From Sisyra terminalis (lineage: Eukaryota; Arthropoda; Insecta; Neuroptera; Sisyridae), in assembly GCA_958496175.1 (NCBI GenBank), contig OY292276.1, positions 25,686,001-25,750,000 on the forward strand: a stretch of 64,000 bases of DNA, given 5' to 3'. The first letter of the stretch is position 1; each line of letters starts with the position of its first letter. Both the position numbers and the translations under genes were made by a program. The notes under the pieces are model-generated. The model made no database searches and had not been told where the DNA came from. It saw only the letters and a program-made list of their open reading frames with translations. Below are positions 49,141-59,615 of this stretch, piece by piece.

Positions 49141-51624
49141 CTCCCATAACGTAGCCTACAAACCCTCATAGTAGTAAATCCAGGTTTAAAAATTCAGGAG
49201 TGGATTTAAATTATATAAAAATTACTAGAACCCAGGTAGGAACGAAACTTATTTCGTTAGCTTAATTCTAGTTTATTATTAGACTAATGTAAAAACCGTT
49301 ACGCTCCATCCTAACGGAAAGTATTACGGGCAGAGATCAGCTACTTTAACGACAACGAAATGCAATTTTGGTGAAGAAGAGTAAGTGCACGAGATCTGTT
49401 GAGCTTAGTAGTTCAAATACAACACAAGTTGTAATATGCATGGAATGGAAGCGGATGGAGTGAGAAAGACTATTTTACGCATCCACGAAAACGTCTCACC
49501 GATCAGCAATCTTAATATGTATATAAGATTAAAATATGTTACAAGCTTCTAAAGTGTAAGGGTCTTTACCAATATCGGTGTAGCTATTTCTTTCTACGTA
49601 TACGTATTTTGAAATACGTTTTTAGCATGGATTTATAGCTTAAATCTACTTAAACTATAAATCCATCTGATTTAATAGAGCTTTTTTACCCGCGTAAACC
49701 CTCTGAAAAAGAATATTTAATAAATAGTGCTTATGGCGTTCTAATTCATTTTGTAGTTGAAAAGAAGTACACAGTTATATAGGACGATAACAAAATAGAA
49801 AAAAATATTTTGGTTTATGTATAGTCTATATATTGTACATAGATGGCAATAATTCATATCTAACTTTTAAAATAAGCGGCATACTAATTTTTTTCCAAGT
49901 GGCAGATTTTAGTTTTAAGAACTTCAACAAACTGCATCACTTGACTGACAAAGCTAAATTTCATAATGAAAATTAATATTCTAAACTTACGCCCTGAAAC
50001 GTAAAACTTCTCCATTTGTTTCCTCGTTTTTCGGTTGCAGCTCTTTTATGACACATGAAAATGTAAATCGTCTCTTTGTCTCCGATTTTTCAACTACAAT
50101 TAACTTTCCCGGTTGCATTATTAAAACACTAAACGTTGCATTAAACTATAAATTTTGCATTGTATGCAGTTGTTATCGATCTCTTGCATTATTTTTCCCC
50201 TTATCAGCCATTTCTAATTCATTATCAGGAAGTTTCAATATTTTTCACACTTTATCAAAAGCAATAAAAACCATGAAATTCAAGAACAATATAAATTTCA
50301 AGTTGGATTTGTGCTGATTTAAAAATAAACATTTTTTTTCTTCAAAACACATTGGTTGTTTTTTTTTTTATTTGGTAGATTGTAAGGAGTGATATCAAAG
50401 GTTTTTTTTTTAATTTTCTAAATATAATCTTGAATAGTCAAAAATAAATTAAAACTTGGGTTTTAAAATTAAAACTTTGTTACGTTTTCGAAATACTTTA
50501 TGAGTTTCATTATCTAATTAGTTTACTTAACTAAAGTATAGAAATATTATAAACAATCATATAAGATTTCTTACCCTGATATTCATTAATTTTTTTACAC
50601 AAACTGAAAAAATCAATACATAGAACATTAAATTTACAATTACTAATATTTCTGAAAATTGTAGTTTCGTACAAACAACGAGAAAAAAAGTATTTTCTAC
50701 GAAAAATGTAATCTTGTTAAAGAAAATTCAGCTATTTTTATCTGCGTCCAACAAATCGATGAAAACTTGGCAACACCGATTTGAGTGGTAATTTTGTATC
50801 TAGTTGATATTTTAACATATTCTCTATTTTTCTTTTTAATATATTTGATTCATCTCGATGGCTTTGCTTTACTATATTTGAAAAATTTCATCTGATAGAA
50901 CCGTCAAGCGACAAAATTCATTCATTTGAGATTCATTAACATTAATTGTTGAAAATTAATGTACTTATTATCAAACAATGCTGCTTCAAAAAAAAATGGA
51001 TAATAAAGAACTAGAAGTCGAAAAATTTCGCTATCACAATCCTGATTTATGTCAAAATTACATGCTCTAATGGACTTAGAACATTCGAAAGTTCTAACAA
51101 TGAGATTGAAGAAAGAAGGAAGATGTTCCAGAACACTCTCAGTGACATTCCAATGCGAGTTAGAAAGAGATAGAAACATTCAAAAATACGAGAATCTGGA
51201 ACTTTCAAAACGTGGCAAATAGGTATATAAATAAGGCAATTGACTATCACCAAAAAAGTAGTAGTTACAAAAAAAGTATCCATTAAGTAAACATTTACAA
51301 AAGAAAAGTTAATAAGTTACAACGTTGAAAATAAATCGCGACAACTGTTAAAATATTTGTTAAAAAAATAAATAAGGATGTAATAATAAGCGTGTGTGTA
51401 TTAAAATAAATGGCGTTATTGTTTATGCCCGGAAACAAATCCTAATGAACCCGTCAATGTAAATAACCGTAAAAACGTAACAATATTTACGAATATAAAA
51501 TCCATGACTTAAAACTGAGCAACCAGATGATGCTAGAGATTCAATTAGGTAAGTACTGCATCAGTTATTTTCAGGTTGTTTTTTCGATACAAGAACGACT
51601 TCCTTGGGGTCATAATTTTACGAT
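49141..51624. other. Intron with one GC-richer patch
   Basis: 49290-49510 is GC-richer and has a donor-like GTAAGT at 49381, but no convincing acceptor or conserved frame. The rest, including frames at 50048-50317 and 50922-51283, shows nothing recognisable. Confidence 0.4.
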
Positions 51625-51720
51625 GTATTTCTGTAAAACAGCCCAAAATAAGAAGAAAATGTGAGTAAAATGTTTCGATTTGTCACATAGTTTTCGAGAT
51701 ATCGTTATTTAAAGTTTAAG
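51625..51720 (+). repeat. Diverged relative of the 52090-52677 palindrome arm
   Basis: ATGTATTTCTGTAAAACAGC, then CCAAAATA and GTTTTCGAGATATC, line up with the palindrome's spacer plus right arm (ATGTATTTGGGTAAAACAGC, CCAAAATA, GTTTTCGAGATATC). It therefore shows which side of the palindrome is the original sequence. Confidence 0.5.
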
Positions 51721-52089
51721 CTTCAAATTCATTAACTTTGTAAATTTATATAATTTTACAGCGATTATTCTACAAAAACGGTCCAAAATATTTGAGAATT
51801 AAAAAAATGTATTCTTCTTGTTTTTCATTATCTCAAGTTTCTCAAGTTGTCACAAGTTTTTACTGGCTCTACTATACTCCGGAGTTATGTATAATGTTAA
51901 GTCTACCTTGAACTACGTATTTACTATTAAAAGTTGTTCTCTATTGTTTTTCATTATCACAGTTAGTTTTGCTCTTAAACACAGAATTAGAAGTACTATA
52001 AGTTATTACAACTATTTTACAATTTTTTTGTTAATTTACAGTTGATTCTGCTTATTACTTATAAGATTGGGCGGGTTGGGTCTATAGTG

Positions 52090-52677
52090 TATTCGAATTA
52101 ACAATGTTTCTCGTCTCCGGTTTTGCACTCTCAATTAAAATATTATAATTAATTTGCGAAATGATAGTTATTCTTTGTATTTATTTTTGCACTATTTGTG
52201 TAAAATGCACTTTAAATCGATAAAGTCTAATAAAGACGTAGTATTAAGCGCAAACTATGGTTTGAGTCTATTCAAAACTAAAATATCTACTAAAATCTAA
52301 AGTATAGATATCTCGAAAACAAAATGATATATCCAAAAATTTTGTTTTTAATTTTCATCCTATTTTGGGCTGTAACCTATGTATTTGGGTAAAACAGCCC
52401 AAAATAGGATGAAAATTAAAAACAAAATTTTTGGATATATCATTTTGTTTTCGAGATATCTATACTTTAGATTTTAGTAGATATTTTAGTTTTGAATAGA
52501 CTCAAACCATAGTTTGCGCTTAATACTACGTCTTTATTAGACTTTATCGATTTAAAGTGCATTTTACACAAATAGTGCAAAAATAAATACAAAGAATAAC
52601 TATCATTTCGCAAATTAATTATAATATTTTAATTGAGAGTGCAAAACCGGAGACGAGAAACATTGTTAATTCGAATA
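52090..52677. repeat. Perfect 284-bp inverted repeat with 20-nt spacer
   Basis: The left arm (52090-52373) and right arm (52394-52677) were compared base by base and are exact reverse complements. The arms start and end with TATTCGAATT. The spacer (52374-52393) reads AACCTATGTATTTGGGTAAA. The arms contain no open frame of note. A transcript would fold into one uninterrupted hairpin of 284 pairs. A sequencing or assembly artefact is possible. Confidence 0.9.
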
Positions 52678-53149
52678 GGTACATCATCAAAATGTAGTCC
52701 AACGGAAAACGACTGTCCCCGTTTTTGGGGTTGTTTGGTGATCAGAATCGATTGCCCAAATTATGTGCCTTAAGATTGGTAAATAGTTCTGTTTGAAATT
52801 TTTAAGGATAATATATTGAAAATTTAAAATCTTATATCTAACACTCTAAGATTAATGCAAATAAGCCAACGTTTATGTCTTGAAGAGGAAATGGATCATT
52901 AATTCAACGAAATTTAGCCATAATTATGCAAAATAGTCATAGCGAACTAGGTTCATTTCCCGAGTTTCATTTGTAACTAATCCAAGCTAATGTACTCTTC
53001 AGCATTGTTACTCGTTACGATATCTCAATATTTAGACCATCATACATATTCATTTACGTAATGTATTATATAACTATTTTGGCATGATTATATCTTCAAA
53101 GTGAATTTTCTAATAAAAATACTCTGCATTTATTGGAATCATATCTCTG

Positions 53150-53475
53150 TATTTGTTCTTTATTTGGTCAAGTCCAACAAGTAAATACCTATTGAACAAA
53201 GCGAACATAGGCAAAGTGACCAGATCCAACAGTAAAGGATTTTATCCTTTAGGAACATCCAATAATACATTTAATAATGTAAAGAATTTACCAATCGTAT
53301 ATTTTGAGATTTTTCTTGGAATTATTTCTCAAGCAACTAATATAAAGATTACCAAAAATGGGTTAATTAGTGGATTGTCTTTAAAGACGAGACGTTTTTC
53401 CATCCGATGTTCATCCCTCGCCCAAAAAACGGAAAAAAAAGTTGTGGATAGCGATAGGCAATATTTTGAATGATG
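53150..53475 (+). pseudogene. Mariner-family transposase C-terminal remnant
   Basis: The open frame ends Lys-Val-Val-Asp-Ser-Asp-Arg-Gln-Tyr-Phe-Glu-stop, very close to the mariner C-terminus '(W)EKVVASDGQYFE'. Before it, Ser-Leu-Lys-Thr-Arg-Arg-Phe-Ser stands for 'SKDERFF'. Upstream residues are scrambled. No inverted repeats were found. Confidence 0.55.
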
Positions 53476-53697
53476 TATTTTTTGATTTAAAATAAATATA
53501 TACTTTTTTTAATTAAGATCACTACGAATTGATTCCAATATTTAATAATCAATAACATAACATATATAATATATGCATATAACATATATAATATATATAA
53601 TATAATAAGCATAACAATCAAATTTTATGCATAAATTAATTATACACAAAACTCTTAACAGACCCAGTTGAATATAGAGAATAGAATTATGGGCTCT

Positions 53698-53760
53698 CAG
53701 TAGCGTAGCGTGGGAGTACCGAGTGGTTATATCTCTAGACGGCACATGAAACGGGGACGG
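53698..53760. repeat. Possible hAT terminus
   Basis: CAGTAGCGTAGCGTGGGAG is a common hAT-type end. A GC-rich stretch follows (GACGGCACATGAAACGGGGA). No partner end was found. Confidence 0.25.
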
Positions 53761-54009
53761 TATATAAGCATTGAATTTAAAAATATTTGACTTTTTACCG
53801 ATTTTCTTGATTAATGATGAAAATAAAAGACGGCGAATTTCTGATTGGTCCCGGCTGGCAAAGTCGCTCCTTGCACCACTAGGGGCTTTACTAAACCTTC
53901 CAATATTAAACGTGTCCAGGTCTTTTAGTCAAAACTCCCCCGAAATACTCTTAATATTTCATGTTATGTCCTTTATAAAGTAATTCACTAAGACCTTAAC
54001 GTCCCTTAT

Positions 54010-54178
54010 ATTTTTATTGTTTTTTACCGTCGCCTTATAACTACGAAGATCTTTAGCGACTCTAGGGTTAATAAAAATCTGCAATCGAGAAATATCGAAA
54101 ATTTGCTCGATATAAAATTGGAAACTAACACTTATCAATTTTGGAGCGACCACCATAGCCACGCAGCCACCAATAGGC
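54010..54178 (-). repeat. tRNA-derived SINE, copy 4 (inverted)
   Basis: The body (GATCTTTAGCGACTCTAGGG) is well conserved. The head (GGAGCGACCACCATAGCCACG) is degraded, and box B is disrupted to AATTGGAAAC, so this is an old copy. It lies about 600 bases from the coding exon at 54790. Confidence 0.65.
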
Positions 54179-54789
54179 TCCTTATATCGTATTTCTGAAC
54201 TGATTCTTAAGATTCTACGATATCATATTCTCCCATTCTTATCCAAAAGTTCAAATTCTTTCCTCTGTTATTCACTCGAAAATTTCTACATTTTTTTTAA
54301 AAGTGACGATAGCCTACCAATCTCCTTCCAAATTTCTAGAGAGTTCCAGTGCTGACTGATACCTCTAATCAAAATATCAAAAAATTATATTTGATTCTTA
54401 AATTGTTCTCTATTTGGAAGCCTTTTATTTTTTTTAATAACTCATTTGGTATAAAAACGTATACAATTAGCAAATAAATAAATAAAAAGGTTATCATGGG
54501 CCTTAATCTACAAATACTATGGAAGGTACCCGTTTTGTTTGGACTTCCTCGATGTGGTAGCCAAACCGTGCAGTGATTTATTCAATACTCCAATTTCATA
54601 CATTCTTTATCTATTCCATAATAAAAGTGAATATTTTTAATTAAAAACCCGAGTTTTTTCTCAAAACTATTTCTTGCATGAATTTTGAAACATCTTTTAT
54701 TAATTTAATTAACGTTGTACAACAATCTCTTTAAATATCTTGGAAATTGTAAGGTGTTAGAAAATTAAATGAGCAATTTTATGACTCAC
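54179..54789. other. Intron immediately downstream of the 54790 exon
   Basis: Apart from the donor site, no feature is seen. Confidence 0.5.
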
Positions 54790-54903
54790 CCATGAAGGAG
54801 CGCGGGATCGGGTGACGTGTGACGATGGTACTTCACGGTGTCCGAAACATTAGCGACGTCTTCAAGTGAACCTTCCACCTGAGTGACTACACCAGACGGT
54901 GTT
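54790..54903 (-). CDS. Internal coding exon of the large minus-strand gene
   Basis: On the minus strand a pyrimidine-rich acceptor (GCGCTTTTCCAG) ends at 54904. A 114-base exon follows, closed by the donor GTGAGT at 54789-54784. Only the frame with one leading base is open. It gives 37 codons plus two bases, so the exon enters and leaves after codon position 2. The peptide begins Thr-Pro-Ser-Gly-Val-Val, is acidic in the middle (Glu-Gly-Ser-Leu-Glu-Asp-Val), and ends with a His/Arg-rich run, then Thr-Ser-Pro-Asp-Pro and Leu-Leu-His-Gly. Joining it to the 12086-12292 exon restores a Gly codon and keeps one frame through both. That is the main evidence that the two belong to one transcript across a 42-kb intron. 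It is too short for a long-ORF screen. Earlier exons should lie beyond the right edge of the window. The family is not recognised. Confidence 0.7.
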
Positions 54904-56171
54904 CTGGAAAAGCGCAAAAATATGGATGATGAGACGAGGGATAACAATGAACTCTGGAGAGAAAAGAGGGCAAAAAGCTTAAACTAATTAAGGCTCTTCT
55001 GCAACTCGCAGAAAACTACAGTAGGGAGAGGATACTAAATCAAAATGATAATTTGATTAATGTACATTTTGCACCCACTACAAAAAGCGCTACGAATGCA
55101 ATCCTTACAAAACTAAATTACATTTTCAACGATTCTCCCGTATACATTTTTAACGTTTGAATAAATTTCACAAACTTTAAATGATCTATTTTTTTTCGAA
55201 TGATACTTATCTATATTACTTGATTGGAAAAAATATGATGTTAATGAAAATGTGTTGGGTTATTCTAGTGAGTGCCATTTTAAGAAAAACAAATATCAAT
55301 TTTTCGTTTTTATAAATCACAGCCAGCAAAGCTCTCGTAAACTTTCCCATGTTGCGTTCAAATGACGCATGTGAAACCTTAAAACTATTTCAAAAATATC
55401 AAATTCGAAATACATGTATTTCTTGAATACTTTCATAATATTTCCATGGAAATACGAAAAAATGTTTCGTTTGCATTTCTCAGCAATAAAAAAAATAATG
55501 TAACGCTCGTAAATCTCAACATTGCCTTTGACCTTTCAAATGACGTGACAAAATGAAAAAAATCATAAAAACTCCCCGTTTATTAATAAAGCTTTCATTT
55601 CCTTTATTCATTTCTTAGCAGATCAGAAAAGCATAAATTTTACGCCGTTTTTCTTTCATCGTTATCAACCACTGAAAAATAAAAATTGTTATAGCAAATA
55701 AAGTAGGGGAAAATTATTGCTGTTCAATGGATTTTTCGTGGTCGTCACGATCAAGGACTCTTGAAGTTTTTCAATAACATTTAACGAGTAATTAAAATTC
55801 GAATTGCGTGTGCATAACATTTGAGATAAGCCTCGATTTTTTCCCAATGATACTTTCATGTATATATGCCTAAAGAAAACAAGAAAGTGGTTCATTATAT
55901 TTTCTTTGAACACAATAAAAATGAAGCAAAAGAGTAAATACTATTTTGTTTTATGGATTTATGATGGTTTACTTTTAAGAAGTATAATCTATTGAAAAGT
56001 AAATATAAACAGTACAAGATTATTCTATAATATATTTTGACTAAGTGCCTACCACTAGCAAATTTATCTTTTGAAACGACCATAGGGATGATTCAAAAAT
56101 TACGTAAGATAAGTTTTCTCATTTGTCGACACCTTTCTTCCTCTTAAAAACACATTAAAACAATATGTTTA
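54904..56171. other. Intron immediately upstream of the 54790 exon
   Basis: The pyrimidine tract and acceptor occupy 54904-54920. Frames at 55689-56083 are not supported as genes. Confidence 0.5.
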
Positions 56172-56467
56172 ATAAAATGCACTAGAAAATAAAAAATAAA
56201 TTTATAAACTGAATCTTTTACTGATTTCACCATCGATATTAAGGCGGTATTAGTCTTTTAATGAGAATCGTAAGTTATCTAGTTGTACATCAAAGCGAAG
56301 GGAGTTCCATATTACCAAATTGTAAACAAAATTGCACCCCTCGCTTTGGTGCTAAACTACATAGCTTACAATTCTCATAAATTGGCTAATATCGTCTTCA
56401 TGTCGATGGTGAAATCGGTATTTAGATTCCGATCATAAATTTATTTTTCATTTTTAGTGCATTTTAT
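56172..56467. mobile_element. Foldback-type MITE
   Basis: The element is almost wholly an imperfect inverted repeat. ATAAAATGCACTA, GATTTCACCATCGA, TATTAG, ATGAGAAT and CAAAGCGA on the left recur reversed on the right in mirror order, with arms of about 140 bases. It has no coding sequence. Confidence 0.7.
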
Positions 56468-57074
56468 CAATACAAGCCAGGTTTATAAAATCTTTTATAA
56501 ATATTATCTCTATTTTAGTCTTTAGGATTATTATAAAATCAACTTTGTCAACCATTGTTTTAAATTTGAACTGACTGTTGTCATTTGTTTCAATTGTCAT
56601 TTCAATTTCATTCAATTGCCAATTGTTGCCATTTATCAGTTGTATTGGCTGTGAATATTTCCCGGGCAGTTACTATAAGTTAATATTAACTACTATTTGT
56701 GCCATAAAGTATACTAAACAAGCTAATTTCAACAAGCATTTAAAATTAACTCACTTTACCTATGTCTTTGAAGGTAGATAACAGGAGTTTTTTTCAAAGT
56801 TAAATACGTGGTGGTTATTAAAGTTTACGACGGATTCATGCGTTATCATTGAGATTAAATAGATGTGCCAAAATTTAGCATGATAAAATGCTGGGAAGTA
56901 GGTGAAAAATGAGATTATAAGTTCTGTACCTTACAAACAAACAGCAAAATTACCGAATAGAAGCGAGGTTATAATATTTATAATAATAAAAACAGGACTA
57001 TACTTCTCCCAAAGTACCTTACGTTACGAAAGACTTCTCATCGAGCAGTGTAAACTTTTTTAAACTTTTCTCAT

Positions 57075-57130
57075 TTTTTTTTTTGTTCTTATTTAACTGT
57101 CACTTTATAAGGTTTTTAGCGACGTTAGAC
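57075..57130 (-). repeat. tRNA-derived SINE, short 3' fragment
   Basis: ACTTTATAAGGTTTTTAGCG and the T-rich flank match the inverted SINE tail. No head is visible, and the sequence passes directly into the separate dispersed repeat at 57116-57320. Confidence 0.4.
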
Positions 57131-57545
57131 ATCAAAATCGCTTATCTCTTAAATTTCTTTACCAAGCATTTTGAAATTTTCACACAACGATGTGTTTATA
57201 TATGTTCCATGTCTTTTATTAAATCAGGAGACTCAATAGAATCTCACATCAACAGGTACAGCCTAGAATTTTGCGTGTTGTCAAAGGATGTGTTTTTATC
57301 ATTATTTTGACGCTAAAATCAATATTTTCAGAGATATAGTGATTTTTTTCAAAACTTAATTGAAAAGTGTATCTTGAAAGCTATTACTATTATAGTTGCA
57401 ATTGGTACATTGATAAATGGGTTTAGAAATAGGTACAGTCGTACAGATGTTGCGAGTTGTTAAGTGATGTGTATTTATTAATTATATTTATTAATTACAG
57501 CTATTGCGTAGACTGGCAGGACAACGTCTGCCGGATTCAACTGTT
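57116..57545 (+). repeat. Dispersed repeat, copy B, with LINE-type tail
   Basis: The first 200 bases match 43330-43635. The far end has GACTGGCAGGACAACGTCTG and CCGGATTC, a phrase common at the 3' ends of RTE-like LINEs in insects. The open frame at 57083-57310 is inside it. Confidence 0.45.
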
Positions 57546-58144
57546 TGAAATGTAATACCAAATTAAAAGTATTAAAATATCAATCAGATAGTTAAAATTT
57601 CTTAATTTTTGGCAGATTTTGGAGTGTTATATTTAGTTCCAAGCACCCTTTTCAGTGCATAGGTATCTATATTTTGTTATATAAAAGTACTCACAAATGC
57701 GATTTTTACTATTTTCCCTATTAAGATCATAAGGCTTTAAAAGCCTCCCTATATTGATACTCTTACTTTGTTACGCATTTCATATCATCTTGCATGTATA
57801 AGCTTCGGCTCGTATAAGTAAAAAGGGAGATTGTCACCCAGGAAATCCGGAAACTCTTATCATAGTTTCGAATAGGTAATGCAAATAAGGAAAATGTTTT
57901 ACTGAGAAATAAAAATTAAAAGCAATTGCTTCTTAAGAGTTTAGATCAATCCAATCTTTAGAATATTCCAAAAACAATTTCCTCTTTGTTTTTCCTCCTG
58001 AAAAATCAATGTTCAGGCAGACTTCGACAGGCTCCTCAGCCTTTTGGCAACTAGTTTCCTAGTAAAAATTGAATGAAATATTTAAAGAGATTGAGATAGT
58101 TTATTAAAAATTAAAAAATGCAAAATTTTTATGGTATAAACCAA

Positions 58145-58200
58145 AGGTGGGTAAACGGTTGATCGCGATCGACCAGTCGATGGCAGGCATTTTAAATAAT
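58145..58200 (+). repeat. hAT terminus, partner end not found
   Basis: CAAAGGTGGGTAAACGGTTG followed by ATCGCGATCGACCAGTCGAT is a familiar hAT-type 5' end. The matching right end is not seen within a kilobase. Confidence 0.4.
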
Positions 58201-59171
58201 TTTTTTGTCAAATTTCAATTCTCGTAATTGAAAATGTGTACTTAAAATTTAGTAGACAATGAAACTTAAATTTACAACTAAACACGCATGTCTTCTACAA
58301 CGGATATTATTACTTACCAAATAGAGTTTTTAATACTTTCTTCTACTCATTCTCTCGTTAAATTTGTATTTGATTTTAATTTAACCCATTTTTTGAATTC
58401 GGTTGCAAATAAATATGAAAAATTATTGTCGATCATACCAGTATTAAGTTTGCTCACCTATATTACAAACTTTAAGGTTTAAATTACGTGTAGGTATCAT
58501 TAAATGGAGCAACAGGAATGCATACAGGCGCATAAGAAACTCAGTTATAATTTGTGGTTTGGCAACGATTATAGCAATAAACTTTAAATTTAATACTAGA
58601 ATATTTCCTTTCGCTGATTAGCATAGTTATAAGTATATTGTAATAGTGTAGTACCAAAAAAAAAAATAATAATGCTCAGAATTATTTTGAAACCCTCTCA
58701 ATACTAAAGATAAAATATTTCCAAAACCTAGGAACGTTCCTAAATTAAAAAATATTACAACTCATTTCCGGGTAGTTAATTAATTTTCGCTTTTCTGCGG
58801 AAGTGAGTTATATAACACTATATTAAAGTTGGTTTTTAAATTGTTCTCATGGCTTTTTTGGCAAATATCGATTGATATAATATTCGACATACATATATGA
58901 ATATATGTATCCATGAAACAATAGCATTACATAGACTCAATAATTATGACTCAGAAAGTTTCAACACCCTTAAGTCTTAAAACTGGATGTAATCGACCAA
59001 AAGTATTATCATGACGCGATGGCCAAATTCACAACAAATTGCGAACTTTATGGGATTATGCAAACCACAATATTCTGTATGATAACATTCTGCAAACATC
59101 ACGCAATACAATTTATTTGAAGTTTATAATATAAATATTTGAAGCTTTTGATAAAAAAATATTTAATTAAC

Positions 59172-59345
59172 AACCTACTGGTAGCCAAGTGGTCTAGGTG
59201 GCCGCTCCAAAACTGGTAGATATTGGGTTCAAATCTCGTATCAAGAAAATTTTTGATATTTTTTGATACACAGAATTTTATTAACCCTAGAGCCGCTAAA
59301 GACCTTGGTAGTTATAAAGCAACGGTAAATAATAACTAAAAAAAT
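59172..59345 (+). repeat. tRNA-derived SINE, copy 5
   Basis: This is a full-length copy. The head reads CCTACTGGTAGCCAAGTGG with box A mutated (GGTAGCCAAGTGG), followed by box B GGTTCAAATCT at about 59226, the body GCCGCTAAAGACCTTGG and the tail GGTAAATAATAAC plus an A run. It forms a tail-to-tail pair with copy 6. Confidence 0.72.
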
Positions 59346-59513
59346 CCAAAGATTTTTTATAAACTGGAGTCGGGAGAAAGATCAATTTTTCTGGAATCTC
59401 CGGAAAAAAACTGAAGAGTTGGTAATCCTGCGTAGATTCGACATATTGGGAGGAAAAACAAAATAAATTTAACATTTGGCTTATGGGACTTACGGTACAC
59501 GTTCACTCTATTC

Positions 59514-59615
59514 TAGTAAAAAATCGAGAAATACTGAAAATTTGCTTGACACGTGATTCGAATCCAATACCTATCAGTGGAGCGACCACCTTAACCACTC
59601 GGTCATCTATAGGCT
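59514..59615 (-). repeat. tRNA-derived SINE, copy 6 (inverted, 3'-truncated)
   Basis: The head is well kept: ACCACTCGGTCATCTATAGG is the reverse of the box A region and GATTCGAATCC is box B. The element stops inside the body near TTCTAGTAAAAAATCG and lacks the conserved TAAAGACCTT tail. Confidence 0.65.

Noticed and set aside
48928..49205. A complete hAT element with CAGGAGTGG at both 48928 and 49195
   Set aside because: The second CAGGAGTGG is in the same orientation, not inverted, so it is not the partner terminus.
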